Shown here: positions 11,827 through 23,753 of the stretch, in pieces
Layout of the letters: the number at the start of each line of letters is the position of its first letter
Position numbering within the stretch: position 1 is the first letter of the stretch
DNA from: Reticulascus tulasneorum
Lineage: Eukaryota > Ascomycota > Sordariomycetes > Glomerellales > Reticulascaceae
DNA length: 64,000 bases
Reading direction: 5' to 3'
Assembly (NCBI GenBank): GCA_001557505.1
Contig: LSAX01000010.1
Coordinates: forward strand, 558,001 to 622,000
Program-made: the position numbers and the translations under genes
The notes under the pieces: model-generated
Told to the model about the DNA's origin: nothing
Seen by the model: only the letters and a program-made list of their open reading frames with translations
Databases searched by the model: none

Positions 11827-14126
11827 ATGAAGCACCTTAAAAGCCTGGCTACAATTGCAAGATCGGTTTCACCAGGGCCAGTTACCAGGAATATTATCTG
11901 CTCGACTTGTACTTTAGCGCGGCACAACCCAAATCACAACTCAAAACCACGCGCTACACAAATAAGAAGTGCTTTGCGGCCCAGTATCAATATGGCAGAA
12001 CCACCGAATCGACCTCAGATAAGTCTGGGAGAGATGTTTGCGAACTTTTTACTTGGTGGTGTTTCGCCAGATGTGAGGGACCAGATTCGTCAGAATGCAA
12101 CCGCTCGAAGAAATGCCCCTTCGGGTATCAAAGATCATGTAGCCATGGACGACTGGTCTAGGAGCACTGAAAAGCTATGGATTGGTAAGACCCGAGGCCA
12201 ACTTAGTATTTTATTAACGTCGTTTGCAGCATCTTAGCTTACTGTTTCCATTCTGCTGTCTAGTCGATAGGGTTCTGGAGCCGCAGACGATTGCTCACTT
12301 CTTCAGCATGGCTACAGGAGGCAGGTTGCCCGGAAGAAACTCGTCCACTTTCCCAGCCATGGCCGACGAGGTTGTGATTATGACGCAGCCATTCTCCGAG
12401 TGGGCGCCCGCTCCGTTCAACAACATGCACGGGGCTGCAGTGGACCAAATCATGATGCGTATTGGCTCGTTCGAGGATGGTGATCGCCTTCAGTGCATCT
12501 CTAAAGAGCTGCAAGCCATGAAGTCCCGTATCTGGGAGGGGATCCAACCTGTGTCCGAGAGGCGGTGGAAAGACAAGAAGCTCGATGATCCAGCCAACTT
12601 TTCTGCCGCCTGCCAGCTCCTTAGCTCCGCCATCAATGTTTTCCACTACCTTAACAACCCTCCTATCAGGGCCGCACTGCGAGACACTTTCAATTTGATA
12701 TGGGAGCACTTGCAGAGTTTTGACGCCGCCCTCAACGCAAAACGTGCCTCTGAAGGTAATGAACTTGTCTCCGTGGCCATCAAGTGGGAGCAGTACATAC
12801 GCGGGCACTATGAAATCATGGTTTCCCGAACGCATCGCTTTGTCGTCGAGCATATCGACCGCTTGAGGCAGCCGATCCTTGATGAGATCGCCCGGTATCA
12901 TCGGTCTGCAGCTGAACTTGACTCGTTTCTCGGCCAATTAGATGATGAGCAGTGGAGGTTAACGAACAAGTTGCACGACCTGATGGAGATCGGAGCTCAT
13001 GCTGACTGGGTCATTTTCTTGCCCATGAATGGATACAAAGGCACCCTGACGCCGAGCGAAGATTCAGAGACCGGCACGTCCTCCGAGGGTGGTGTAAACG
13101 GCGCGAGCGTAATCAGTTTCTCACCCGATACGCAGAAGAGAAACAAGGACTACCATGAGCGGCTGAGGTATTTGAGCCGTACAGAGGAGATGCGATCCAT
13201 TCTCTCCCAGCTAGGCTCTGAAGTGACAGGTCTACTGTCTATCAGTTCGCCCGAGGAACTGGTTCGAAGGTCAACATCCCAAATCACGGCTCAAAGACAA
13301 GCCAGGGTAGAGTTGCGCGGCGAGCCTGTCAAGTTTGATCGTGAGTGGTGGGTAACGGATGTGGGAGAATTCACTAAGTGGGGTTTCGTCGGCTTCCGAT
13401 GGCAGCAGCAGACAGATGCAGAGTGGTGTGAATTCCACGAGAAATTCGAGTCTGATATATCGAATTGGGGCGAGGAGTTAGCGGGGATTGATGACATCAA
13501 GGCCAGGTCCAAGATTCACTGGCTCGATGCCAAAGCACTCGGGATTGACGAAGGAGACACTGAGGCTCTTAAAAGGTGAGTTCCATCCCTCCGCTCTCTT
13601 ATGTGTTCCCTCGACTAAGCTGACAATACCCACTAGGCACTTCTCCAGTCTTCGAGATTCAGAATCCTCACCTGCCCAAGTCTGCAGTCATACGTTTCTC
13701 GTTGCCGACCAACTCTCAATAAACTCGTACCTCAAACCAGCACCCGAATCTACTCCTCCCGGAGATTCTGGAGGTTTCATCCTTGCCGTCGAAGCTGACT
13801 TCGACCCGGATCAGCCAGATCGACGAGCAGAGGAATCGCCAGGCTACGAGGGACAGTTGCGCATCTTGGGTAGCTTGCTGTGGGATGACCTAAGTGCAAT
13901 GTTCGTGATGCAGACGCAATATTTGGAAGAACTCTGGCCTTTGGCGATCAACCACCCTCTGAGAGTATACACTGGGCCTTGCGTGATAGTGTGGGTAGTC
14001 GACTGTGTGACACCCAGTTCTGTGCATGTGCGTATCAGGGTAGGAGGTAGCCAATGGAGAATCAAGTTTAGTCATGCTTTGAACAAGCCAAGTCTTTTCA
14101 GGTTGGTTGGGGTTTGCAAGTCGTAA
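11827..14126 (+). CDS. Unknown fungal protein, three exons
   Basis: Exons 11827-12184, 12264-13575 and 13637-14126 give a 719-residue protein. Both introns (79 and 61 nt) preserve phase, and the junctions read LWI/VDRVLEPQT and LKR/HFSSLRD. An alternative start is the Met of MAEPPNRPQ about 55 codons in; the basic leader before it (ATIARS...) could be mitochondrial. The middle part is helical, with aromatic-rich blocks such as EWWVTDVGEFTKWGFVGFRW. No signal peptide, membrane segment or catalytic motif stands out. I do not recognise the family. Confidence 0.75.
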
Positions 14127-14844
14127 ACAAAGCGTCGCGATGCCTGATGGCTTAGTTCAGCACAGTTCAAGCCCTGTTACCCAGGTACTTTATTTGGGGC
14201 TAGAATGTGCTCTGTGCTTCTCTTGATGCATTGGCCCTCGTAGTTTAAAGGGAGTGGGTACATCGTTCTACTACCGGCGTTTCGTCAAGACCATTAAATC
14301 TTCCTTAAGGTTTGATTACTGCCCCATAGTCCGTACATTCGCTCATAATCTCGTGCTTAGTGACACAACATACTTTTACCACTGTCGAGGACGTGGGGTT
14401 CGCACTATGCACTGTGGAGTCATAGCGGCTAGTCTAGTCCAGATTTTGGATGGATTTAAGACTCGCGCCGTCCTGAATTGACTGGATCAATTTCGATCGC
14501 GCTCAATTGCATTTGAAGTTGTGTCGTCCGAGCACCTCTTGTGAGATTGCACGAGGGTTCTAGGCCCAAAAAAATGGCGCTACAGTAGTAGAAACACTGT
14601 TGTCTTGGAATACAGGTGCAATTTCACTAGACTTATCAACCGTCGTCTAGAGTTAGTGATGGGGAGATGACAGGATCATAGCGAGCGCGGCATCATTGTT
14701 CTATATATTGATGCACCTGTAGCCATCCATGTGTTAGATACATTAATTCGTCCGCGTCAACTCGTCTGTTTGTTTCTGTCACTCACTTCACAGTCATTAC
14801 AGCCCACCTTGCCATTATTTGGCAGTACACTCTCGTTAATCATC
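14127..14844. other. Intergenic, promoter side of wall protein gene
   Basis: No gene seen. A TATATA-like box (about 14703-14708) lies about 140 bp before the next start codon. Confidence 0.45.
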
Positions 14845-15690
14845 ATGAAGTCTTTCTCGCCTTTGGTATTACTTGTCGCCTGTGCGGCTGTTCAAGCCAG
14901 CCATGTCTCCGGCACTCATCAGACCCTCCACCAGCGAGATAACGCCACCATCAATGCCATCATGACGACTGTTCTTAATGGCATGGGGAATCTCAATAAT
15001 GCTATCAGCGATTATGAAGGTGGGGATGGAAGTGATCTTGAGTCCGTCGCGGACATCATGCTCGGCATCATCAGCAGTGCTACCCTTGCTGCGAGTAATC
15101 TGGTCCCCGTCACGATTGCGGAGGCGATAGCCTTTCAGCCTCTATCCAACTCCCTCAACCTGGCTGGCGACACACTTCTCATCGATCTGAACGGCAAGAA
15201 TGAACTCTTTGCCGAGAACTGTATATGTGGCGATGTTTTGACTTGGGTTACGCAAGTTGGTAAGTGGCTCCATGAACTACTCAGGAATATAGCAGATATT
15301 GACTTGATTCCAGGCGACCATGTCAATACCTTGATGAACACCGTATCTACAAAGTTCCCCGCTGGAGGCAAAGGCGGCGAGGAGATTGCCCACTTCACCC
15401 AGGTATTTAACGACATCGAGACCAATCTTACCGTATGTGCCACCAAGGGATGTGAAGAGGAACACGGCGGCTCTCACTCTGGAGATCACACTTATACGGG
15501 CAAGCCTACAGAGGCGACCGTAACCGTAATTGCTACACCTACAAGCTCACACGTCTTCGGTAACGCCACTATTACCGGCTATAGCTCTCCAACAGCCACA
15601 ATAACGAAGCCGGTTGTAACTGCTGGTGCTGCCTTTAAGAGCATTTCGGGGGCAGCTTTGGCGGCAGGCATGGCTGCTTTCATGCTTTGA
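14845..15690 (+). CDS. Secreted, probably GPI-anchored cell-surface protein (HsbA-like)
   Basis: 281 residues from the ATG at 14845; the open frame reaches back to 14731, but this Met begins a clear signal peptide (MKSFSPLVLLVACAAVQA). Residues about 28-190 are helical, with a repeated small-residue pattern like the HsbA/galactomannoprotein fold. A Thr/Ser/Pro-rich spacer follows, and the C-terminus is hydrophobic (SISGAALAAGMAAFML), as in GPI-anchor signals. Several N-x-T/S sites are present. HsbA proteins bind hydrophobic surfaces and recruit lytic enzymes; that role is inference here. A 36-nt GT-AG segment (starting GTAAGTGG, about 15260-15295) is a multiple of three and probably too short to splice. 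Confidence 0.7.
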   Translation: MKSFSPLVLLVACAAVQASHVSGTHQTLHQRDNATINAIMTTVLNGMGNLNNAISDYEGGDGSDLESVADIMLGIISSATLAASNLVPVTIAEAIAFQPLSNSLNLAGDTLLIDLNGKNELFAENCICGDVLTWVTQVGKWLHELLRNIADIDLIPGDHVNTLMNTVSTKFPAGGKGGEEIAHFTQVFNDIETNLTVCATKGCEEEHGGSHSGDHTYTGKPTEATVTVIATPTSSHVFGNATITGYSSPTATITKPVVTAGAAFKSISGAALAAGMAAFML

Positions 15691-16671
15691 ACCACTCTGG
15701 ATGGCTTCTCTCACGTAATGATATCTTGAACCTGATAGCTGGCACAAAACGATTCTTTTTGCCGTGATTACATTCCCTCTCTACTTAATATCATTATCTC
15801 TTCGGAGCACCAGAACATGTTTGCCAATGAGTGCTTGTTCCACTATGCTCGGACCCCTCATTTCGCAAGCACGGCCTTAGGTTCTGTAAAGACGCCGCTC
15901 ACGGTGCAGTGGCTACCTATAGGGACCCTGTGCACTTAGTGCTATACGTCCGTAATCCCTTGGTAATTAGGGGGCTTCCAGGAGCCAGCACAAAGTAGCT
16001 TCTGTAGATTTACATGTAGATTTATGTGGCAGCCGTACTTGGCGACAATCCCTGAAATTACCAAGTCGTAGCCTTGGGAGCCTATGTGATCAGATCCGGC
16101 CCTGTAAGCAAGAATCTCAAGCTCTGCAGTTACTCCTATAAATGAGATGTTCATGTTTGTAAACTGTGACCGCGGACGAAGATCTTCATCGACTATTAAT
16201 GTACACACATACCTTGGACGATTGTTGGTACACTGTTTTAGTATCTAAAGTAATCTATTGACCTCCTATCACGGTTGAGCTGTTCCCGGGACTCGTGGTT
16301 TGTTGTAATTATTTGGATAGTACACTCCACGAATTTCAGCACTTCAGTTCACAACTTATTTGTTGAACATCTCGTTGACGGGAGCACCAGACAACCAGGG
16401 TGCGGAGTTAGCGGAAATTGCCCGCCAACCCCCTCAATTTGCTTGATAAGCATGCCCGAATTCTACGCAGGAACACCACCATCATTAATCTTAATCCATC
16501 AGTGGTTTAGGGGTCGCTGACGCCGCCCAGGTTGCCTACCTACCCGAATCCTTCGAATGTGGTGATGTCAGACCCTATTTAACGAGCCCCGCCCCCGCTT
16601 TTGTGTACCTTACGTAGCAACCAGACCACGACTCCTCGCTCTCATAGTATTTTATTCTATCAAATTACACC
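15691..16671. other. Intergenic, nothing recognised
   Basis: Separates the wall protein gene from the SDR gene. Only short overlapping frames are present. Confidence 0.5.
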
Positions 16672-17790
16672 ATGGCGTCCGTTGTAAAGACAATCGTAGC
16701 CACTGGCGCTTCATCTGGACTGGTACAATGCATCTCTGCATGAACGATACTGTACCTATGCTAAGTTATTCAACAGGGGTTTGATGCTATAAAGCAGCTT
16801 CTTGGGCAGTCTCAGCCATACAAATTCATCCTCGGGGCCAGGGATACACAGGGTACCCAAGCTGCCTTCGATGGACTTCAGGTTGATGCTGGAAAGTATA
16901 ACTTGACCGCGCTTCCGCTTGATCTCTCGAACCTGAAGGGCGTCAAGTCATTTGCCCAGCAGACACTGGACAGACTTGGCCAGGATAAGCTTGACTATTT
17001 GCTCTTGAACGCCGGCCATATCAGCGGCGCGGAAGGGCCGGGACCGCACGGATCGCCATGGTGCGAGTCGTACGTCGTCAATCATCTATGTAAGCATGGC
17101 TCAACAACCGCGTCGGAGCATCGACTAAAGCGAAGGCACGTGTAGCGCAACACTATTTGGTTCACTTGTTGCGAGATAAGCTTGTCTCTTCCAAGTCTCG
17201 CATCATCTTTGTATCTTCCGGGGCAGTCCGCAACGTCCCAGACGTGGGTAAGTTCCACATCTTTTCGTCGGCCTCACAAAACCAGGGAACTGACCATATG
17301 CTAGCCACTCTTGATAAAAACCTCAAAGCCGGGTCTGGGGCAGAGCCCACAACACTTTACTGCGAGACAAAATTTACCCAGCTGCTGGGAGCACATTGGT
17401 GGCGCCGGGAGCTCAATGGTACATGTACCGTTGTGGCTGTGTCCCCCGGATTGATTCCTGGTACCGGTCTCGGTAGGCACACCGGAATGACTTTCTCAAT
17501 GAGCATGCCCGATGCAAAGCCAGTCTCCGAAGGCAAGTGATTTACCGATGGCCCTTGAGAGGTGGTCGTAGCCGCAACTCAGCTGTCTAACCCGATGAAT
17601 AGGTGCATCGAACATCCTCCGCGCCTTCACTCGCGATGACTTGCCCGAGGATCCTGAGCAGATCTTCTTGACGAGCTGGGGAGAATGGTGGCCAAAGGAT
17701 GTGTATGAGGGCACTCTCGATAAGGCACTCCAGGAGAAGTGGTGTCTGAGCAAGGAAGAAATCGAGAAGGAGTACGGGCTAGCCGCTTGA
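16672..17790 (+). CDS. Short-chain dehydrogenase/reductase
   Basis: Four exons: 16672-16722, 16777-17089, 17146-17532 and 17603-17790; 312 residues with all phases consistent. The third intron is GC-AG (GCAAGT donor; branch GTCTAAC). The Rossmann nucleotide motif TGASSGLG is at residues 11-18, split by intron 1. LLLNAG matches the NAG motif, FVSS supplies the catalytic Ser strand, and YCETK is the Tyr-x3-Lys active site. It belongs to the classical SDRs of the retinol/light-dependent protochlorophyllide reductase-like group. Cofactor is probably NADP(H); substrate cannot be read from sequence. No signal peptide. Confidence 0.9.
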
Positions 17791-18941
17791 CCTCGATATC
17801 TACTTCGTCGACCAAGCAGCAGTCCAGCGTTGATTGCTTACAGGGAACCTGGAAGTATACCGACCCAACTTTCTTTGTCACAGTTACACTTTGGTTTCCC
17901 TCTGGTGCCATAATGCAAGTCGCCCGTTTGCGAACGGCGCTACTGGTGGATGCAGGACCAACTTCGAAGGAACGAGTGCTCTGTGGCATTGGCTGCTTGC
18001 GCTGAATAAGCTTTAAAGCCCCGATTATAGACTTTGAATCTGCGTTCGGCCAATCCGTATAAACCTATCGTGTCGCATGGGTGCCGCACTAGGAAGGCGC
18101 TAAAATCTGAGCCGTCCAGAGATCGTTCCAGCCACCTCCCGACTCAACAAATTCAACATCAGCGTATCCATCTCAACGCAGCAAAGAAGCAAACAAACTG
18201 TCAAACGTGAAACTCCATCTCGTCAAAATCAGATTCCAGATTGTTTCACTGTCAAAGCTGCAGCATTTCCTAGATTAGCACTGACAGACCCGTCTGTTTT
18301 AATCCCGTGGGTCTTCCAGAATTAGAAACTTTCCAGGCCCGACCGGCCGGTAACCCACCAGTTCAAGGTCCGCAATGGTCTTCTCGGCAATCACTCGAAA
18401 CCCCGAGACCAGTCCCCTGCCCGACCGCAGGTGATGCAGCTTGGCAGCCCTTAGCTTGTGGAGTTAGCGTGCGCCGGTCAAAATACCCGTGACATGTTTC
18501 TTGCGGCCCACTCGTCCAGCACCGATCGCCGAGTGACTCTCCACTTTGAATGACTCGTTGGCAATACCCTCCTGGTAATACGCCTCCTAATCAGCACGAC
18601 CCGCATTCGGGCACCAAATCTGTCTCCGTTCACCCCGCGTTTTCTTGCCTGTCTCGTCGCAGACCCCCTTCCTTGCGTTTCTTGAAGATATCCTGACCCA
18701 CGACACCACGGACCTCAAATCTGCAACCGCCTAGTTGACCCCGTATACCCCGGATTTGCTAGCTTATCTATCGAACTAGCAAGCTTGCTGGAGAGGTATA
18801 TAGCCAGGGCACGCATCTACGATTAACAGAAGTTGAAAGCATCGAAGACCGACTATCTAGCCGGCTGCATCTCATCGAACAATCTCACAACTGAATTTCG
18901 GACCCGGACTTGCACAATCCCACACAGCACAACCCCCAGCA
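17791..18941. other. 1.15-kb intergenic region before the MFS gene
   Basis: No coding gene seen; contains the promoter and leader of the downstream transporter. The small frame at 18307-18492 has no support. Confidence 0.5.
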
Positions 18942-20859
18942 ATGGAGAAAACCACGGTGTCAGAGAAGGCCCCAGCCTCCTTTACACAGGAAGAAAACAT
19001 CCTCAGAGTCAACAGCTTAGGCCAAGATGAGAAGCCCGTTCACGATGAGGAGCGAGATTACACAGGCACAGCCAAGAAGACCGACCCGGCAGAGATCAAG
19101 CTTGTTCGAAAGCTTGACTATCGCATCATGGTACGAATCCTTGCTGTCGATTTTTATGAAGTCAACAATACTAACTATCTTCCAGCCATGTCTTTGCGTG
19201 ATGTACTTCCTCAACTACGTTGACCGTAATGCAATTGCGCAGGCACGCCTCAACAATCTTGAAGAAGATCTCAAGATGGAGGGGAACCAGTTCAACACCA
19301 CTGTTTCTATGTAAGCACATGATAGCATGTCTCTTTGAAACTGGTCGCTAATACACGGAATAGTCTATTCGTCGGCTACGTTTTGATGCAAATTCCTAGC
19401 AACATGTTGATCACAAAAGTCCGTCCCGGTGTATACATGAGCAGCTGGATGTTGGTTTGGGCTGTTGTTTCTGGTATGTTTATTCCGATATAACTCTTAA
19501 AGATACCTTAGGCTGACATCGCAACTAGCTTGCACTGCCTTGGTTCAGAACTTCGGCGGACTTGTCGCTGCCAGATTTGTCCTTGGCATAACCGAAGCTC
19601 CGGTACGTCTGCATGCTTCTCTATAAGTCTTTGCCAAGTACTGACATGCATGAAAGTTTTACCCTGGCGCCACATACATGCTGTCAATTTTCTACACCCG
19701 AAAGGGTAAGTCCACCCGCAACCCGCCCGCCAAGCTCATGAACTAACAGTGATTTTCTCCACAGAGGTTGCTTCGCGCATTGCCTTGCTGTACTGCGCCC
19801 AGATCTTAGCCACTGGCTTTTCTGGGCTCATTGCCGCTGGAATCTTCGCAGGAATGGACGGTCTTCGAGGCTTGGCTGGATGGCGATGGTAAGTAACATA
19901 TCTCCCCCGCGCACATTATCGCGTGTTCTTACCAAATTGGCAGGCTCTTCATTGTTGAGGGTGCCGTCACTGGCCTCGTCGCCCTTCTTGGCTTCTGGCT
20001 GCTCCCCAACACTCCCCTTACCACCCGATGGCTTACCGAGGATGAGCGACAGCTTGCCCACTCCCGCATGGAAAAGGATAAGCTCGGCGACTCTCTTGTG
20101 TCCACTGGTTCCTCGTGGGAGGGACTAAAGCAGGCATGCAAGGACAAGCGGACGTGGCTCTTCTGCCTTATGCAAAACTTCCATCTCTCAGCCTGCTCAT
20201 TCAACTCATTCTTCCCAACGTGAGTCATCTTCATACAACTTGATTCTGCTAAGTTTTGACTAACTCCATTTCCTTTAGTGTCGTCAAGACTCTCGGCTTC
20301 AGTACAACAGTTACCCTTGTCATGACCTGCCCTCCCTTCATCTTTGCGGGCGCTGCTGGAATTCTCTTCGGGTGGAGCTCTGGTCGCTTGCATGAACGAA
20401 CATGGCACATTACAGCCGGTTTGTCAATTGCAGTTGCTGGGTTCGTCTTAGCTGCCGCAACACTGAACACTGCGGCTCGTTATGTGGCATGCTTCATCTT
20501 CCCAATGGGAGCGTATGCTGTCAACTCAGTCATCATCGGATGGGCATCTTCGACACTGTCGCAGACGAAGGAGAAGAAAGCGGTATGTATCTCCGCACTG
20601 TTGACACGATCGAAAACATTCTGACTCTTTCCAGGTTGTCCTCGCCATGACCAATGTCGGTGGTCAGATCGGATACATCTATGGCGCCTATCTGTGGCCC
20701 AAGACTGACGAGCCACGATACATGATCGGGTTCACCGCTTCCGCTGCCTTTGCACTTTGTTCCATCGCCTGTGCCTGGGCTATCAGGGTGCTACTGATCC
20801 GAGAGAACAGGAGAATACGTGCATCTACATCGGAGCACGTGAACTTGTATGGATACTAG
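18942..20859 (+). CDS. MFS transporter, anion:cation symporter (Dal5/Tna1-like)
   Basis: Nine exons (18942-19130, 19186-19310, 19364-19473, 19529-19602, 19657-19705, 19765-19888, 19944-20219, 20279-20582, 20635-20859) give 491 residues with consistent phases. It has the layout of the ACS family of fungal carriers for allantoate, nicotinate, biotin and similar acids. After a polar N-terminus, the first membrane segment contains FLNYVDRNAIAQARL, typical of the family. RFVLGITEAPFYPGATYMLS gives the TM4-5 block, and WRWLFIVEGAVTGLVALLGF TM6. A central loop follows, then six more segments. Plasma-membrane location is expected. Substrate cannot be inferred. Confidence 0.93.
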
Positions 20860-21244
20860 GCTACCTGTCTCATGTGTAAATCGACTGGCCGTTAGAGGTC
20901 TCGCAGTTCTCAGGGAGAGACAAGAGAATACTCAGAATCCGCACTAGAGCTAGAAAGACATGTTGGATTACGAAGAGCTTAAGTGGCCAATGAATACGCT
21001 AGACAACGTTTAATATATGAAACGAATTGTTCAAGCTAAAAATCATATCTAACTTCCCATCTTGCCAAATCACATAAGCGTGGGGATATATAACTCCGTA
21101 GAAATCCTCTTATAGTAGTACATGGACCAGAATGATGAAATAGATGATGTCTATCCGCCCATATAGAACCGATAAAGCACGAATATCTCAAGTCGCGAAC
21201 CTTTTTGCTCCACAATCCCCAGAATCACTAGTGTCAATCCTATT
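20860..21244. other. Short intergenic region between convergent genes
   Basis: 3' ends of the MFS gene (+) and metalloprotease gene (-) face each other here. Nothing else seen. Confidence 0.5.
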
Positions 21245-22926
21245 TTAACCCAGAGGCGGCAGTCCGGCCGTACGGATGAGCCTAACGCTAGCAGGGCAGT
21301 TGGGTATGCCCAAAGGAATCTGGCCGCCGACCTTAGCAAGACCCCCATGTGCGCATGCCTCAAACACCGCCCTGGCATGCGTCCACACGTCTGCTCGGGT
21401 GGCTTTACAATCATCATTCCAGTCTCCTGTGAAGAATACCGATATAGCGCAGCTTAGTACGTACTGGTGGGATACAGTTAGCTCTACCTCGTGGAATTGG
21501 GAGTGCCAGTCAATAAATACTTACGTCGGTCCAGATCGTCTCGCCCGTTTTGTGGGGGGAAATTCGCGATTGGCCTAGATTACCCATCATATTCGAGCTG
21601 AAGTGGAATGCATGGACACAGTCGTCATAAAGTGGCGAGCCCTCGGTTGTCTCGCATATAACGTCGTTGATACTCGGGGCAACCACCGTGACAGGAACTG
21701 ACACAGGCGGGACTATAGCGGGCGCTGTCGTTGCCCCGACTGCTTCAAGTTTTGGCCTGTACCACTCAGGATATATGCTTGGGTCTGACATGGGACCATC
21801 CATGATGGGTCCGTCCCCGGTTGCCGAATCCTCCAGTTCCCAGGTTTGTACAGCGCCATATGCACCCGGTTGCAGCTTTTCGATCTCGTTGTTCTCGTCT
21901 GGAGTCTTGCGGATGTCCCATGCTAAGGGGAACTCTGGGTAGACACCAAACTTCTTCTCCATCCAACGAGCCATGGCAAAGTAGGCATAGTTATCATTGG
22001 TTTCGGCAGCAAGTTCGGGGCGTCTCCGTGCCAGAAGTTTAGCCCGACCTGCCTTGTAGGTACGGATATTGACCCCGCCAATTTGTTGCCAGGTATCGTT
22101 GCCTAATGGGATATGTGTAAGTCATTTATCCTAGTACAGGCTGGGACAAGGTGGGGCAGGCTTACATCCTCCTTGACAGACTTCAGAAGAAAAGCCTCTG
22201 ATATGAAGCCACTCGTGAAGTGCGGTGGTTGCTAACGTAGATCAGCGTCTTCTCTTGGAATTGGAATTTGGGATCAACCTGTCAAGTTGATTTGGAAACG
22301 AGCAAGGCAGTTGGGGACGATTGCGGCATGGACGACGTACCTTGACTGCGCAGGTTCCGAATGTTGAACTTCTTTGATCCAGAGACCGCATTATCCTGCT
22401 CAATCTCCTCCACCTTTTTTGCATGAGGGGACAATTTCTGGAAGAAAGTATCGCAGTAGTTGATATAAGGGTAAATTTGTTGATCGCTCACGGTGTAAGC
22501 AGGGCTGTCACCTACACAGTCCTTGGCGGGATCGTTGCAAAAGACCCACACATATCGATTATACCACCAGTCACCCCACCCTCGCCCGCGATATGACTGC
22601 GTCGCTCGGTACAAAGTGTCGTATATTCGCTGTTGGTATGGACCGCTGCCGCCAGACTGTGGCCCCGGGGGTCCCCAATAGTCTATAGCCGCTTGCGAGT
22701 GCCAGTCAATGACCTGGTGTGGATTCTCAACTGACAGCTCTTTGTTGTCGTCGAATACAGCACTGGCAAGAGCCAAGGCATCTATGTGGGCCTGTCTGAT
22801 AACATCTGCTCTGCCTCCATCACACGATTGGTCAATCTCAAAGGTGGTCTGAATACTGACATCCTGGCGCTTCCCCGGGAAACAGGATACCGTTTGGAAG
22901 AGCAAGAATATAAGTGAAAGAAACAT
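21245..22926 (-). CDS. Secreted HExxH metalloprotease, M35-like (copy 1)
   Basis: Four exons on the minus strand: 22926-22341, 22231-22166, 22102-21525 and 21463-21245; 482 residues with consistent phases. The ATG at 22944, six codons upstream, is also possible. A signal peptide (MFLSLIFLLFQTVSC) is followed by a KR site. The zinc motif HEWLH is at residues 201-205, in the 66-nt second exon. Downstream, TNDNYAYFA (about 252-258) resembles the Asp-containing third-ligand segment of deuterolysin-like (aspzincin, M35) peptidases. The end (VWTHARAVFEACAHGGLAKVG) comes only from the last exon, whose accept site I chose for frame; an alternative end just inside the last intron is possible. Extracellular peptidase activity is inferred from motif only. 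Confidence 0.75.
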
Positions 22927-23753
22927 GATGTTGGCAGAAGGCATTCTCTTCGTACGTAGGGTAGTAGACCATGAGATTTTCGCAAACAACCTGAACTACA
23001 ATTGGCATTTCAAGATTTTAAATAGATACAAAGCAGCCCAGAGACTTTTGGATGCGGGTTGGACCTATGGAAGACCACTGGCCGGCAGAGACAAGGCTTT
23101 TCTGCATCTCAGATATGCCTTGACTTAGAGGGTGATGGCCCCCTCAACAACATTTACTAGAATGAGACCGAACGCCACTATGTCGAACTGCCAACAGGTC
23201 CAGTTTTGGAAGTGGAAACCTAGCATGGTGCCTATGCTTATTTGGTTGGAAAAGACCGCCCCCAGTAAGAAGCAATCCGATACGCTTAAATCTTCAAAGG
23301 ATCTGCCTGCGACCATTTTCCTCGACCAGGCTGAGAGATTATTGGACCAGTCACGGCGGTAAATCATTTGACTAAAGTGATGACCGTGGTACTAACCGTG
23401 ATTCAATACTGTTATTTAGCTTAATCAAGGCGCAGCTGTCAAAGCCGCAAGTGCTATAGTGGGAAGCTGTTGGTTCATGTCATACATGTATGGCGAGCTC
23501 GATAGCGCATGGGGGCGTGGCGGGGGCGGGTCGGGGAGAAAAGGCTTAAATTTGGCCCCCTACATGTTTCAGGACTTGGTGGGGGCGCGTATCGAGTTGC
23601 TCAGCCCATCCACCCATCATCGGTTAGCTGGATGCAGGCATTACCATCAAAAGGATCGCATCATTTTCTGAACCATCTCTTTCCCCAACTACATGCCATG
23701 ATCACCAAGAGATCTGCCTTTCCTTTCTATCAACATTAGTATATTCTTTCGAT
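22927..23753. promoter_or_regulatory. Divergent intergenic region between metalloprotease 1 and the flavoprotein gene
   Basis: About 0.83 kb that must hold both promoters. A G-rich stretch at about 23508-23535 contains several GGGG-type boxes of the kind bound by carbon-catabolite repressors; function is only inferred. No gene seen; the frame at 23132-23362 has no family support. Confidence 0.4.

Noticed and set aside
12260..12937. 225-codon minus-strand frame
   Set aside because: Antisense shadow of the well-supported exon 2 of the unknown protein at 11827-14126.
13844..14075. Short minus-strand frames
   Set aside because: Shadows of exon 3 of the unknown protein.
15260..15295. Possible 36-nt GT-AG intron in the wall protein gene
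   Set aside because: Shorter than fungal introns normally are; reading through keeps frame and gives normal sequence.
21151..21417. 88-codon frame at the end of metalloprotease 1
   Set aside because: Shifted frame relative to the spliced last exon; the chosen frame gives a cysteine-containing, protein-like end and matches splice phase.
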